This document shows, piece by piece, positions 52,913 to 64,000 of a stretch of 64,000 nucleotides of DNA. Made by a program: the position numbers and the translations under genes. The DNA is from Epiperipatus broadwayi. Its lineage: Eukaryota; Onychophora; Udeonychophora; Euonychophora; Peripatidae. Positions within the stretch are counted from its first letter, which is position 1. Every line of letters starts with the position of its first letter. Location: contig JAQFVV010012423.1 in NCBI GenBank assembly GCA_028023455.1, positions 4,203,753-4,267,752 on the forward strand, given 5' to 3'. The notes below the pieces were generated by a model. That model did no database searches, had not been told where the DNA came from, and saw only the letters and a program-made list of their open reading frames with translations.

Positions 52913-53599
52913 AAAACAAGTATTGTGAGTGTTCATTTTTCACATGTAGGTATGAGGAAAAAGGTCAAGATGAAAAAAATAAAATTGCATAAAATAACTT
53001 AATATTATAATTAATGGAAAAAACAAATCCTTACGCACATTATTACTATTAATATATGGTGGTAACCACATGTTGAACAAATGTAAAAACAACTGCCAAA
53101 AGAAAAATTGCATATGTTTAAACAAGCAATGTACATAAAGCAAAATTATCTAAAATATAACAGATAAAAAAGGAATAAATCTAAACTAAAGTATATTAAT
53201 TTTACAATTAATAATAAATAGGATTTTTTTGTCATTTCAAAGAGAGCATTGCTGTGTGCCTAATTACTAATGTGTTGATAAAAGAAAAAGATGGAGATGA
53301 GGAAAATAAAATTGCATACCTCAAACATGAAATGTGCATTAAAACCTAAAGAGGAAAACAATAAATCTTAATGTTAGTTGAAAGAAAAATTGGCTAAACA
53401 AAAAAAATAGTCACATTTTTTTTCTTATGAAAATGAGTATTGTTGTGTGCTTCATTTCCCATGTGTAGTTACAAAGAAAAAAAAATGAAGATGAGAAAAG
53501 TTAGTATTGTTCACATTTGGTCACATGATTTGAAAATGAAAATATCTATAAAAACAAAATTTTATCTATAATCTTAGAAGAAAAAGTAACTGCTTGTAA

Positions 53600-54960
53600 G
53601 ACTAATTTCTTCTAAGTTACATTTGTTAGACAGTATTTTTTTCTGAGATCATTCTGCAAAATTCTTATAGCATTGAAAGCATTTTATTTCAATGTTTAAC
53701 TATGGAGAACCAAGCTGTTAACTTTTCAATGCAGCACAATCCTCTCAAGATGAAGAGAGGAAAATACTATACACAAAGTGCAGTGAAGGCATGACAAAAA
53801 GTGGAAGAAAAACCACAAGAGTTACTGGGTTCATACTCTGTACTCTTATGGGTGCCAGACTACTCATTCTATCCATACAGGAATTTTTTATTACATGGAT
53901 GCTAGCAACTGTATTGAAAGTCATTTAACCTATGTGAAATTCTCAAATTGTTTTTTTTCTTTATATTGAATAAACCCCTTAAAACAGAGGATGCATATGA
54001 ACAACAAATCTTCAGCAACTGTGATGGAGTGGTTTAATTTTTTGCAAAAAAGTAAGTTTCTGCTGAGGTGAGGAGACAGTTAATTAGAAATAAAGAAGAA
54101 CCTATTCAAATGTATGAAGCCAGGTTTGTCAACTGCCAAAAATATAATAGAATACTGCTCAGTGGAAATCATGTGGTTATAATAGTGATGCCACAGTTAA
54201 ACCAATTAATAAAAAGAACAACAGTACCTGACTTGAATGACCTTGGGTTTTCAGATTAAAAAAGAATCTGATTGCTGCTACTTTTCAATGCTACATCAAC
54301 ATTGAACTACATTAATTCTTATTATTGAAAGGGGATATGTAGCTATCTCTGTCATCCAATAAGATCAGTGTCCAGTTTACACAGACCTCAATGATAGAGG
54401 TTTATTCACTTCACCATTTCTCATTAGTAAAACTATGTACATTTAGTGATCAGTGATTATACCCATTTTATAGAAAGATGTTGGCTATAGATAGAGTAAT
54501 TTTTTTAAAAAAAGATGAGAGGCACATCACTGGATCTACTTCAATTCCATTTGAATTGTATTTGCTAAAAAATGGGTCAAAAAATTTGATGAAGATAAAT
54601 TTATGCATTAAATTTTTCAAAGATGCTAAAGCTAGTACTGTTAGTGATAATGTTAGTGTTTATCTTTTTTAAAAACCAATATCTTTTTTACATTTCAAAT
54701 TATCAGCAAATTTTTTAAATACTTATCTTAGTATTCTTTTTTATTTTGTAGCATATCTGTATTAATGTGCCAGCTAATGTATAACACTGCTTGCATCCCT
54801 CTCCATTTGTAAATATTTTTAAATAATAAAATCTGTAAATATTTTTTAAATATATTTATGTGTTCATTTGCTGATGGTAAAAGTAACTTTAATCTTAATA
54901 GATAGATAGTTATATAAATAGCTATATAGATTTGTATAAATTTTAAGAGCCCATAAGGAC
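53600..54960 (+). pseudogene. Unique centre of the inverted-repeat element with weak transposase-like coding
   Basis: The plus strand carries scattered short frames with charged, less random composition: a SYWVHTLYSY-like stretch near 53818, a 63-codon frame (54068-54259: RRQLIRNKEEPIQMYEARFV, then LIKRTTVPDLNDLGF) and a 64-codon frame (54478-54672). The second resembles loosely the helical region upstream of the catalytic domain in insect-type MULE proteins (PxQxY, then RR-x-x-x-P-x-x-P-x-x-L-x-x). No DDE motif could be identified, and stops are frequent. The assignment to a transposase is an inference from position inside long inverted repeats plus this faint similarity. Confidence 0.3.
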
Positions 54961-56304
54961 CTCGACAAATCAAGTGTGGACTCTACTGCTTTGATCCGAT
55001 ATTCATGTCATGAGGTCAAATGTTAACACCACAATCATTTATCTCCATTTTTTAGAACTACTGTGACAAGTAAAAATGCAATATTAGTCGTTTTCTGGTA
55101 AGAAATAGCCCACTTTATTATTTTTATTGTAAAATTAATATTCTTTACTTTAAGCAATTTTTTCTTTTGCTGCTATATTTTAGTTATTTTAGCAGTTGTT
55201 TTTTTTACATTTATTCAACACATGGTCATTACAATATATTATAATAAAATGCATTCGTATTTATTAATTATAATCTTAGTTTGAGCAATTCCATACTTAA
55301 TTTTTTATCTTTGAGCACACGAATGCTCTTTCAATAGCTGTTTTTACAATTATTCAACACGTGGTTATGCATATTTCTTGTTTGACTGTATGCAATTTTA
55401 TTTTAGCATAGTTTTAGCAATTATCCTTTTTAATTTTAAGCTTATGCTCATCTTTTTTACCATATGCATTGGTATTTATTAATTATAAGCTTAGTTTGAG
55501 CATTTTACTTTTTAATTTTATCTTAGAGTATGCAAATGCTCTTATATTTAACTTGTGATTACTGCTATTGAGCAATTATAAGCTTAATTTGAGCAATTTT
55601 ATTTTTTAAGTTTATCATTGAGTATACGAATGCTTTGATGTTTTTTCAAAATGTAATTACCACCATATCTTAAATGTAATAAAATGCATTGGTATTTACT
55701 AATTATAAGCTTGCTTTTATTTTTTCGTTTTTTATTTTTGAGTATGCAAGTGCTTTTATATTTGTTCAACACATGGTTATCACCATATATTGTAATTAAA
55801 TTCATTGGTATTTATTAATTATAAGCTTAGTTTGAGGAAATTCATATTCAACACATGGTTACTACCTTTGTGTCTTTGAGTATGCAAATACTTTTATGGC
55901 AGTTGTTTTTACATTTTATTCAACATGTTGCTGCACATATTTCTTGTTGACCATATGCAATTTTATTTTACTTTTTCATTTTTATTTTAGATTATGCACA
56001 TTTTTGGACAGTTTTTTATTTGGTCATGTGATGTGTGTTTTTTTCTATGTTTTTTGGCTTAGTTTGAGCTTATGCAATTTATTTGTATGTTTCAATTTCT
56101 ATGTTTTACTCCCATGATTTGATGAAGCATAGTTGCATAAAATTTGCACATTATTTTTATAATTATTAATGGAGGATGTGATTTTGTATCAGATAGTTAA
56201 AATAATTGGAACACTACCTATTGCAATGTCTTGGGTTTTTTCAATCTCATTTTTGCTTGGATGTGTCATTGATGGGTTTGAGACTCTCCTTACAAAATGA
56301 TGAG

Positions 56305-58821
56305 GATTGTGCATTAAACCAGTACAATAAATGTAATGAAGAAAAAAAAAATTTCTATATTAAGTTATAATGATAATTTATATGGTGTTATAATTAGCTC
56401 TTGTAATATTATCATCCAAATAAATAAATCAACTCCAGTAGTAATAAAATGGAGTACATCTAAGTTCATCATTTGTCTGAATTTTAAATCTCTAACTTCA
56501 AAAATTTGACATTAAAAACATGTTAATGAGACTTGAAACACTTTTTGAATATAATCCAGAAACAAAGGAGATATTTTTTTTGAATCTGAACTATATAAAA
56601 AAATTATATCTTTATATTATTATATTTATTCCCTAATACTCAGTAATACAGATGATTATTTAAAATTAAACAAGTGATCTAAACAGCATTTTAATATTCT
56701 CAGTGTAAAATAACTAAATCAGTATATTTAAGTGTAGTGCCATGATCCACAAAGATGGATAAGTGATGTAGTCTTAAAGCAAAATAAAATTAAAATGAAG
56801 ACAACATTTTTATAAAATAATTGATTCATCTTTAACCTATTACTATTCATGTAAATCAAAAATCCATTTGTTGTAAGAATTAAGTTAACTCTTCAACTCA
56901 CAAAAAATAAAGTTCTCTTCAAAATATAATACATAATTTTTTTTATATTATACCATCCCTTTCATAAATACTTAGAAACAAATTACTCCATAAATAATCC
57001 TTTTTAGTGATAACATTTAATATAATAACGTATTGCTATAGCCATATGATGCTTCACTTCATAAAGTTTGAAATGGATTCTAAAGACATACATTATTATA
57101 ATAAGTCTAATAAATATTTCTACACATATTGTCATAGTATTCTTATTCTCATAAAAAAATTACTATGCTAACAAATCCACTCTTTAAAAATGTTTCGCAA
57201 TTAGTAAATTCTTTTAAGTTATGCATGACTTAAAATGTGTGTGTCATTACTAATAATAATAAAAAAAAAATTAGAACAAATTAAACATCCTTCTCTTTAA
57301 TATAAATGCTGATACAGATTTTACTAAATACGTTTTTACACTATATAATAAGAATACATGTGTGTATAGTTTGTTATATTCATATATATTTTCATTGAAG
57401 TGTAAATGAGAGAAGTTATTATAAGAAATATATATGAATATATGAAGAAAAGTAAAGGAAGAGAATAAGAGTATATAGTTTGTTGTATGATATTATTACA
57501 AAAAAAAAGAATGAATTTAGTTTTTTAAAAGATATTAAGAAAATAAAGAATATAGCAAAATTTTATAAATGTGTGTATATTTTAGATGAAACGTAAGCAT
57601 GATCAATAGACCTTCTCTTACATCCAACAAAAATGTTTTGTATGTTTGTGGTTTTTTTTTTTTGTTGTTGTTTATTAATAGCAAAAATAATTGTTTCGAA
57701 TGTTCTATGTTAAGAAACTGAATGACGATTTTATTTTAAGATGGCTAACAAAGTCTCCAGTTATGGAACCCATAGATTGAGAACAACTTCTGTTACTTTT
57801 TTTTTATTATTGCTTCTGCAAATAATGTGCTGAATTAGTAAGAGTAGTCAAAATTTCAAAAAAGAAAATATTTTTCAAGCCAAAACATTGATCCCATTTT
57901 CTGAGTTGAGAATAGATATAATTATTTAATATGATCTTTCTTTTACATGACCATGCTTATGCCAATGATATTCTACTGATGCAGAATAAAAAATGACAGC
58001 AAGGAGAGCAAAAAGTCTCTGATAGGAGGTTTATTTACACATGGATCTTAGCAGTCATATCAATTACAAATATAAATTTTTCTCTTCAACTGGTGAAAGT
58101 AAAGTTAATAAAGCTGAAAATTTAGTCTCTTTTAATGCATGGATAGTGCAACAATCCTGTTTTCTTTTTCTTTTGATATATATTGAATTTATCACAAGTC
58201 AAGCATTCTCTGAAAAATTTTATTGTCACTACTAAATCCATTTTAATGATGGATTGTTGATATTAATAACAACAATGATTTCAACATAAATATGTAAAAC
58301 TGATTATATAAAATATAGCATATATGTTTTTAGTTATTATTGTTAATATTATAGCATATTTTAATATAATTCATTCTTTTATTTTATTTATTATCACTGT
58401 TGCCTTTTCAATAATTCTACAGAAAACACTAACTTTAACAGCATAAAAACATAATGATTATAATAATAAAAATACTATCAACAGAAATTGAAACATTTTA
58501 TATAGATGTCTGTCAAATATTTAAATATTAATATAGGTATGTGCGTAAATAATCAAAAAGTGTTTATATTCTGATAATCAAATAACATTAAAAAATTTTG
58601 AAATACTTTAAAAACATATTACTTTCTTTCATGTTTTTTTTATAACTGAAGATAAGGATTGAGCTGTCCAATTGTTACAGTGTGTGTATATATATATATA
58701 TATATATAGATAAAGAGCATGCTAATAGTTTTAAACAAGTTTTTTTTATTAGCAAACTCATTATATTACATTTGTAAACACAATCTAAATAAGTCACATG
58801 ATGTATGACTTGATTTCATTA

Positions 58822-58840
<19 letters not shown>
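56305..58840. other. A/T-rich DNA, no recognised gene
   Basis: No supported coding region or RNA. A TA tract near 58687-58707 and a fragment like TAAGTCACATGATGTATGAC near 58790 (dispersed-repeat edge) are present. The 64-codon frame at 58041-58235 has no recognisable domain. Confidence 0.5.
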
Positions 58841-58851
<11 letters not shown>

Positions 58852-58854
<3 letters not shown>

Positions 58855-59120
58855 ATATACAAATCAATATATATATATATATATATATCAAAATACAGTA
58901 CAATTTATATAAATTATATTCTTTTAGAAGTACTTTCGACTATACACTTTGTAGTCTTTATAATCAACGTTATATAGTTGATAAAGACTACAAAGTGTAT
59001 AGTCGAACGTTATATAGTTGATAAAGACTATAAAGTGTATAGTCGAAAGTACTTCTAAAAGAATATAATTTATATAAATTGTACTGTATTTTGATATATA
59101 TATTGATTTGTATATTACAT
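58852..59120. repeat. Fold-back repeat with internal 40-bp tandem duplication
   Basis: The left arm (58852-58965: GTAATATACAAATCAATATA, CAAAATACAGTACAATTTAT, AGAAGTACTTTCGACTATAC) pairs with the right arm to 59120. At the centre a 40-bp unit beginning CGTTATATAGTTGATAAAGA occurs twice in tandem (58969-59008, 59009-59048) with one or two differences. The arms therefore contain one extra copy of the pairing unit. Confidence 0.9.
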
Positions 59121-59229
59121 ATATTGTGAAACGAATACAGATATCAAACTTTATTTATTATATATATATAATATTTAAATATGATTGAGTACCGTATATA
59201 TTTTTTTTAACATTTATATAATTAGCAAT

Positions 59230-59350
59230 CATTTGAACCCAGACTTTCAAGAACCATTTAGTCATCTTCTTCATCTTATACAAGTAATAGATATAAACAC
59301 ATACATGAAAAAAAATGTAAACGATTTCCAATATATGTATTTCATGTTAA
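59230..59350 (-). repeat. SINE-like repeat (B-box family), minus fragment
   Basis: In the reverse sense it carries the GGGTTCAAATG and AACCCAGACTTTCAAGAACC block, a CATCTTATACAAGTAATAGA block and the GATTTCCAATATATGTATTT block. It is inverted relative to the plus array that follows. Confidence 0.6.
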
Positions 59351-59897
59351 ATGATAAAAAAAAAAAATTGCAAATAAGAGCTTTGAACTTGCCATCATCA
59401 GATTATCAATAATATAGATTACTGAAGCGTTAGAGAGTAAAGAAGACTGAAGCCTGTCCATGGAAGTTGAAAGATTTGCTATCTTAATGGATATGTGTTG
59501 AAGATGATAATGCAGATCAACTGATTAATGGTGATTCATCATAAAATATGTATATTGGAGATCATTTGTATGTTTCACATGTATGTGGTCATGTTTATAA
59601 GTTGTGTAAGATGGAGTGGATGACTAAATGGAGCTTAAAATATTCTATACTTGATACACTTCATCCTGTATTCTGCACCATTCATCTTCTGTGTATTTAA
59701 ATCAGCTTAAGGTCCTACATCTGAGGGGTCAGAATGACTTACCAACAACATGGGTATAACAACAAAATTGACAAATAAGAGCTTTAAACTTGCCATCATT
59801 ATATTTTTAATGATAAGAATAGCTGAAGAGTTGGAGAATGGAGAAGATCGAAGCCTGTCCATTGAAGTTTCAAAATTTGCTATATTAATGTGCACTG

Positions 59898-60023
<126 letters not shown>

Positions 60024-60612
60024 TGGAAATCATTTATTTTTTCAATGCATGTGTTCATGTGTATCAGTTATATATAATGGAGTGAATGACTAAATAGAGT
60101 TTGAAAGTCTGGGTTCAAATACCCTCTAATTACATAAAATAGTATAAAATACTTGTCTTTAAATATTAAAAATTCATTTTGTATTCTGCCCACTCCTCTT
60201 CTATGTATTTAAATGAGCTTATGGTCAGACATGAGGGGGTCACAATAATTTACCCTCATCATGGCTATGACAACAAAATTGGCAAATAAGACTTTGAATT
60301 TACCATCATCAGATTTTCAGTGATATGGGTCACTAAAGAGTAGATGAGTGGAAAAAATTGAAGTTTGTCCATTGAAGTCTGAAGAATTCCTATCTTAATG
60401 TGGAGTGAGCATTTTATATATATATATGTGTGTGTGGAAGATAATGATCCAGACCAACTGATGAGTGCAGGTTCAGTGTGAATTATATAAAGTGTTGATC
60501 TTTTATCTTTTCACATATATGCAGTCATGTGTATTAGTTGTATAGGATGGAGTGGATGACTAAATGAGCTTGAAAGTCTGGGTTCAAATCCCTCTATTTA
60601 TATAAAGCTTAA

Positions 60613-60613
60613 A

Positions 60614-60668
<55 letters not shown>

Positions 60669-60687
60669 ATATATATATATATATATT
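60613..60687. repeat. (TA)n-(T)n-(TA)n microsatellite between array units 3 and 4
   Basis: A TA tract, about 17 T residues, then TA again. Confidence 0.9.
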
Positions 60688-60916
60688 ACAAATTCCACCT
60701 GTATTCTGTCCATTCATCTTAAGATCCTACATATGTGGGAGCAGAATGACTTATGGTCAAGATGAATATGATTACAATATTGGCTAGTAAGGGCTTTGAA
60801 ATTGTTTTCATCAGATTTTCAATGATATGTAATGCTGAAGAGTTAGAGAATGGACAGAATTGAAGCCTGTCTTTTGAAGTTTTATAGATTTGCTGTCTTA
60901 ATGTGGACTGGACACT

Positions 60917-61045
<129 letters not shown>

Positions 61046-61145
61046 TAATCCCAGTGCATAACACTATACTGAAATAATATATTTTATATATTAGTTCACA
61101 GAGGGCAGTACTGGATTTCTTAACTATGTGGTGTGATTTAATGCT

Positions 61146-61161
61146 TAATATGTGTATATAC

Positions 61162-61199
<38 letters not shown>

Positions 61200-61200
61200 A
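61146..61200. repeat. (TA)n-(TG)n microsatellite in array unit 4
   Basis: A second microsatellite in unit 4, separated from the first by about 100 bases not found in other units. The family block GAAGATGATAATCCAGACCA follows immediately. Confidence 0.9.
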
Positions 61201-61379
61201 GAAGATGATAATCCAGACCAACTATTGCATGCTGGTTCAGCACAAAATATATATATGGCAAATCATTTATTTTTTTCGCATATATGTGGACATGTGTATC
61301 GAGTGTATAAGTTGGACTGGATGACTAAATGGAGCTTTAAATGCAGGGTTCAAATCTTATTAAAATACATATATATATT

Positions 61380-64000
61380 AAACACACACATTTTATTATA
61401 CAAGTTTACATTTTTTTCATTTCAAATGGTGCTATGATAATACAAACTGGCCTTGTAAAAGATTAATAAAGATTACATTTTAAATGTACAAACATCTTGT
61501 AATATAAGTGATATTATATCTTGTTCCATTCAAGTTTGTATCTAAATAAATAAACTTAGTGATATTTTTATGCCTGAAAAATAGATAAGATTTTTTTCTT
61601 AGATAATAGACTAAAGCCAATTCAGCTAGCTACTCAGTATGGTTAGGAAACAACAATTTGGTCAAACTTCAGTTAGTGAATCTTAAGTTATGATTTTTTA
61701 AAGCATTATTTTAGTGAAATAATTTTTTGTATAAACCCTACATTATAAATTAGTTGTTTTTAATATAGGAAAGAAAATTATTTATAAGGTTAGTGAAACA
61801 CATTTGACATCGGTATATCTTCTAAGAATATGATCCCATCCTTTACTAGTGACAAAGGGTCATGTTATATTACAGCCATATTTTTTTTGTTTTGTTGTCA
61901 GGACAATAATCCTCAATTGATTTTTATGACATTAATTCTAGTTATGCTTACATTTTTTCATCACATTAACGTTTTGGTAAACTAGAACATTCAATCTTTT
62001 TAGTTTATATATTACTATCAAATATTTTTAAAAGTTAAATCAATAATATATTATAATATGAATTAATGACATATATTTATAAAAAATAAAAAAAATCTTT
62101 TACAGAGTTTTGAAGTATAATGTGTAAAAACATTTTATTCCTATTACAATAAAAAAAAACTCATTGTTCAATGCCTTAATATCAAAAAATAGTTTTATGG
62201 ATATTCAGAAATGTCTTATTCTTTTATAAATTTTTTATCACATCTTTAAATGTACTAACAAAAGATTAATACATGCCTATAAGCTTAATTAATTTTTCTT
62301 CTAAAGTAATAAAATATTTTATAAAGATAAACGTTAATTAAGTGAACTTTCTTTTTCTATCTTGAATTTTTTAGCAAATTATTTGATGATAAAATATTTT
62401 TAAAATTTTATTAATAACATAAATATCAAATATTTTAATGGGCATTCTTTAATAAAATATTAATCATAGTTCATATGTAGATAAAAATTTCAAAATCAAT
62501 ATATATATAAATATATAAAAAAATCTCTAACCATTAATTATTTAAGTTGTATTATTTCCTAGTAATAAGTCGATTTTGTGTACACATGATTTTTTTTACC
62601 AATCCAAATATGCTTAAATATCTAAAAAAGATATATTTTATGTTTTATTTTAGTATTGTTAAATTCTTTCAATGCCTTTAGAATAGTATTTGATATAAGG
62701 TGGTTGTTATTTTATCAGAATTAATTGATGGATTACCTCCAAAATAAATACATTTTTTAAGAAATAGGTTAGAAGCAATAAACACAGAGCTCTGTTATAA
62801 ATGTTCTCTGACTGCAATAATAGTGTAAACATTGTAAAAATAGTTTTAAAAATTTAATTTTAAAACAGCAATAGTAAAATTACTAATCTTCATGATTAAT
62901 TTTTTTTAAAATTAAAAAGCCATTTCAATTTACTATATTTTGAAATAAATGCAACAATTCAGGCTTATAAAATTGTACAGTTCTGTATATTAGCAGCTTG
63001 ATATATTTATTTAATATAGTTTAACTTCTTTGTGTACATGTATTCTATAATGATGTTATGATTTTAAAATTTGTTAATATTAGTAGTCAATTAAATTATT
63101 ATTTAGCTAGATGCACCAATTGCAGTAACTTGGTTTTGTGAAACAACCATAGATGAAATGAAAAAAGGTATTACATCTGCATTTACTCAAGTATATAAAT
63201 AGATTGCTTGATTATAATTCTAAAAAATTGGATTTTTTAAAAAATCCAACTCAATTAATAGATTCAGAAATTCATATATTCAGAATATTCACAAATTAAA
63301 GTTTTTCTTTTAAGCAGACTAAAAGCAAAAATCTGCATATTTCTATAGGATGCAGTAAAAATATTTTCACTATATGCTTATAATTTGGGTCTGAATATAG
63401 ATTAAGTAAACTCATAATCAACTCAGCTGTCCAATATATATCTAGATATTTTTATTCATAGTGTAAAAAAAGGATGGAAAATTGTCCAAATCCTAATCTC
63501 CTAAAATTTGATAAGCTTTATAAAATGTTTTCTTATTCACTATTTTTCTATGGAAGATTTTCAAGAAAAACTTTACCCTATAGTGGAGTATTCAAGGTTT
63601 GTTACCTCTTTTTTTTGTTTTGGCAATGTTATTCAATTATTTATATTTATTCTGGAAATTTTTTGCTACAATAAACTTTTTTGTTACAATATTGTATAGA
63701 AAAAATATAAAGCTGTGTGCAATGATTTAGATTTATTAATATTTAATGAAAAAACTAACAAAAAAGTTTTTGACAGATTGATTTTGATATTTTCAGAAAT
63801 AATCAAAAAACATCACTTTATAAAATATATCACTTATTTCACTAAAATTAGATTCATACTACTCATGTGTACTGAGCTAAATGTCTCAAAACACATTTAA
63901 AAACAATCCTATGGTTATCATTGAATTTAAAAAATAATATTCATCCAAAGAGATTATGTTATTAAAAGTGGCTCTAATAAACTCAGTTTATTAGAAAATA
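61380..64000. other. A/T-rich DNA, no recognised gene
   Basis: No domain is recognised. Around 63110-63200 the plus strand reads LDAPIAVTWFCETTIDEMKK followed by GITSAFTQVYK, which is less random in composition than its surroundings. Around 63474-63900 short frames overlap. These could be remnants of an unidentified transposon, but I cannot assign them. Confidence 0.4.

Larger units (their letters stand above)
51060..56300. mobile_element. Large inverted-repeat element, about 5.2 kb, arms over 1 kb (unidentified DNA transposon candidate)
   Basis: The left arm (about 51060-52060) matches the reverse complement of the right arm (about 54965-56300) collinearly. Shared blocks, outside inward, are ACTGACATATCTAAG, AATTGCATAAGCTCAAACTA, the ACATGACCAA/GTCCA/AAATGTGCAT block, ACTAAGCTTATAATTAATAA, CAACTGCTAAAATAA, AAGGAATATTAATTTTACAA and AACATGAATATCAAATCAAA. 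Arms consist of related internal sub-repeats, and more sub-repeats extend inward on the left (52060-53560). The centre (about 53580-54960) is single-copy. Long sub-repetitive inverted termini around a unique centre suggest a Mutator-like or Foldback-type element. Exact ends and target duplication were not resolved. Confidence 0.65.

Noticed and set aside
53818-53860. SYWVH motif suggesting a PIF/Harbinger transposase
   Set aside because: Harbinger proteins often have a WVHP motif near the N-terminus, but none of the later conserved blocks or the DDE residues could be found, so the match may be chance.

Overview
This window is extremely A+T-rich DNA (roughly three quarters A+T or more by eye) from what looks like a large, repeat-laden animal genome. 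I find no intact host gene, no rRNA and no functional tRNA. The only open frames longer than about 90 codons are transposon debris, frames inside duplicated repeats, or translations of (TA)n and (AAT)n microsatellites. The elements present are Penelope-like retroelements, a LINE with endonuclease and reverse transcriptase, hAT transposons of the ZBED5/FAM200 type, tRNA-derived SINE-like repeats and very long TA and AAT arrays. This fits an invertebrate metazoan. A cephalopod or other mollusc is my loose guess, but the sequence does not prove it.

Layout. 1-6990: TA/TG microsatellites, a direct repeat (742-853 and 1184-1294), a roughly 750-bp near-perfect hairpin (1311-2067), then unassigned A/T-rich DNA. 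6995-9650: two Penelope-like copies facing away from each other around 8580, each followed by a tRNA-like module. 10307-11919: a 1613-bp hAT element with matching termini and a perfect 8-bp target duplication. 11990-14690 (minus): a decayed LINE ORF2 with endonuclease and RT. 14700-24180: mostly unassigned DNA with a miRNA-like hairpin (15264-15346), a second hAT relic (about 19940-20560), a tRNA-Arg-like SINE head (21853-21940) and an inverted SINE-like pair around a very long TA tract. 24180-27335: a dispersed repeat, a LINE RT relic on the minus strand (25060-25870), and another inverted SINE-like pair.

27688-45000 holds large duplications. Three copies of a roughly 2-kb LTR-like repeat (A 27688-29840, B 40281-42353, C 42976-44990) and two copies of another roughly 2-kb segment (33328-35385, 38445-40265) are present. 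A decayed minus-strand coding region with a coiled coil lies between the last two. 45000-50880 is rich in palindromes, several with TA cores. About 51060-56300 is the most striking structure: a roughly 5.2-kb inverted repeat whose arms are more than 1 kb and built of internal sub-repeats. It encloses a unique centre with weak transposase-like coding and carries a nested 748-bp fold-back insertion flanked by a 12-bp target duplication. 58850-59120 is a fold-back with a 40-bp tandem duplication. 59230-61380 is a tandem array of SINE-like units, three of which carry a different microsatellite at the same internal position. 61380-64000 is unassigned.

No pathway or operon logic applies. The window is a record of nested transposition, segmental duplication, inverted-repeat formation and microsatellite expansion. 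All identity calls are from reading translations by eye against remembered family patterns; no search was run.
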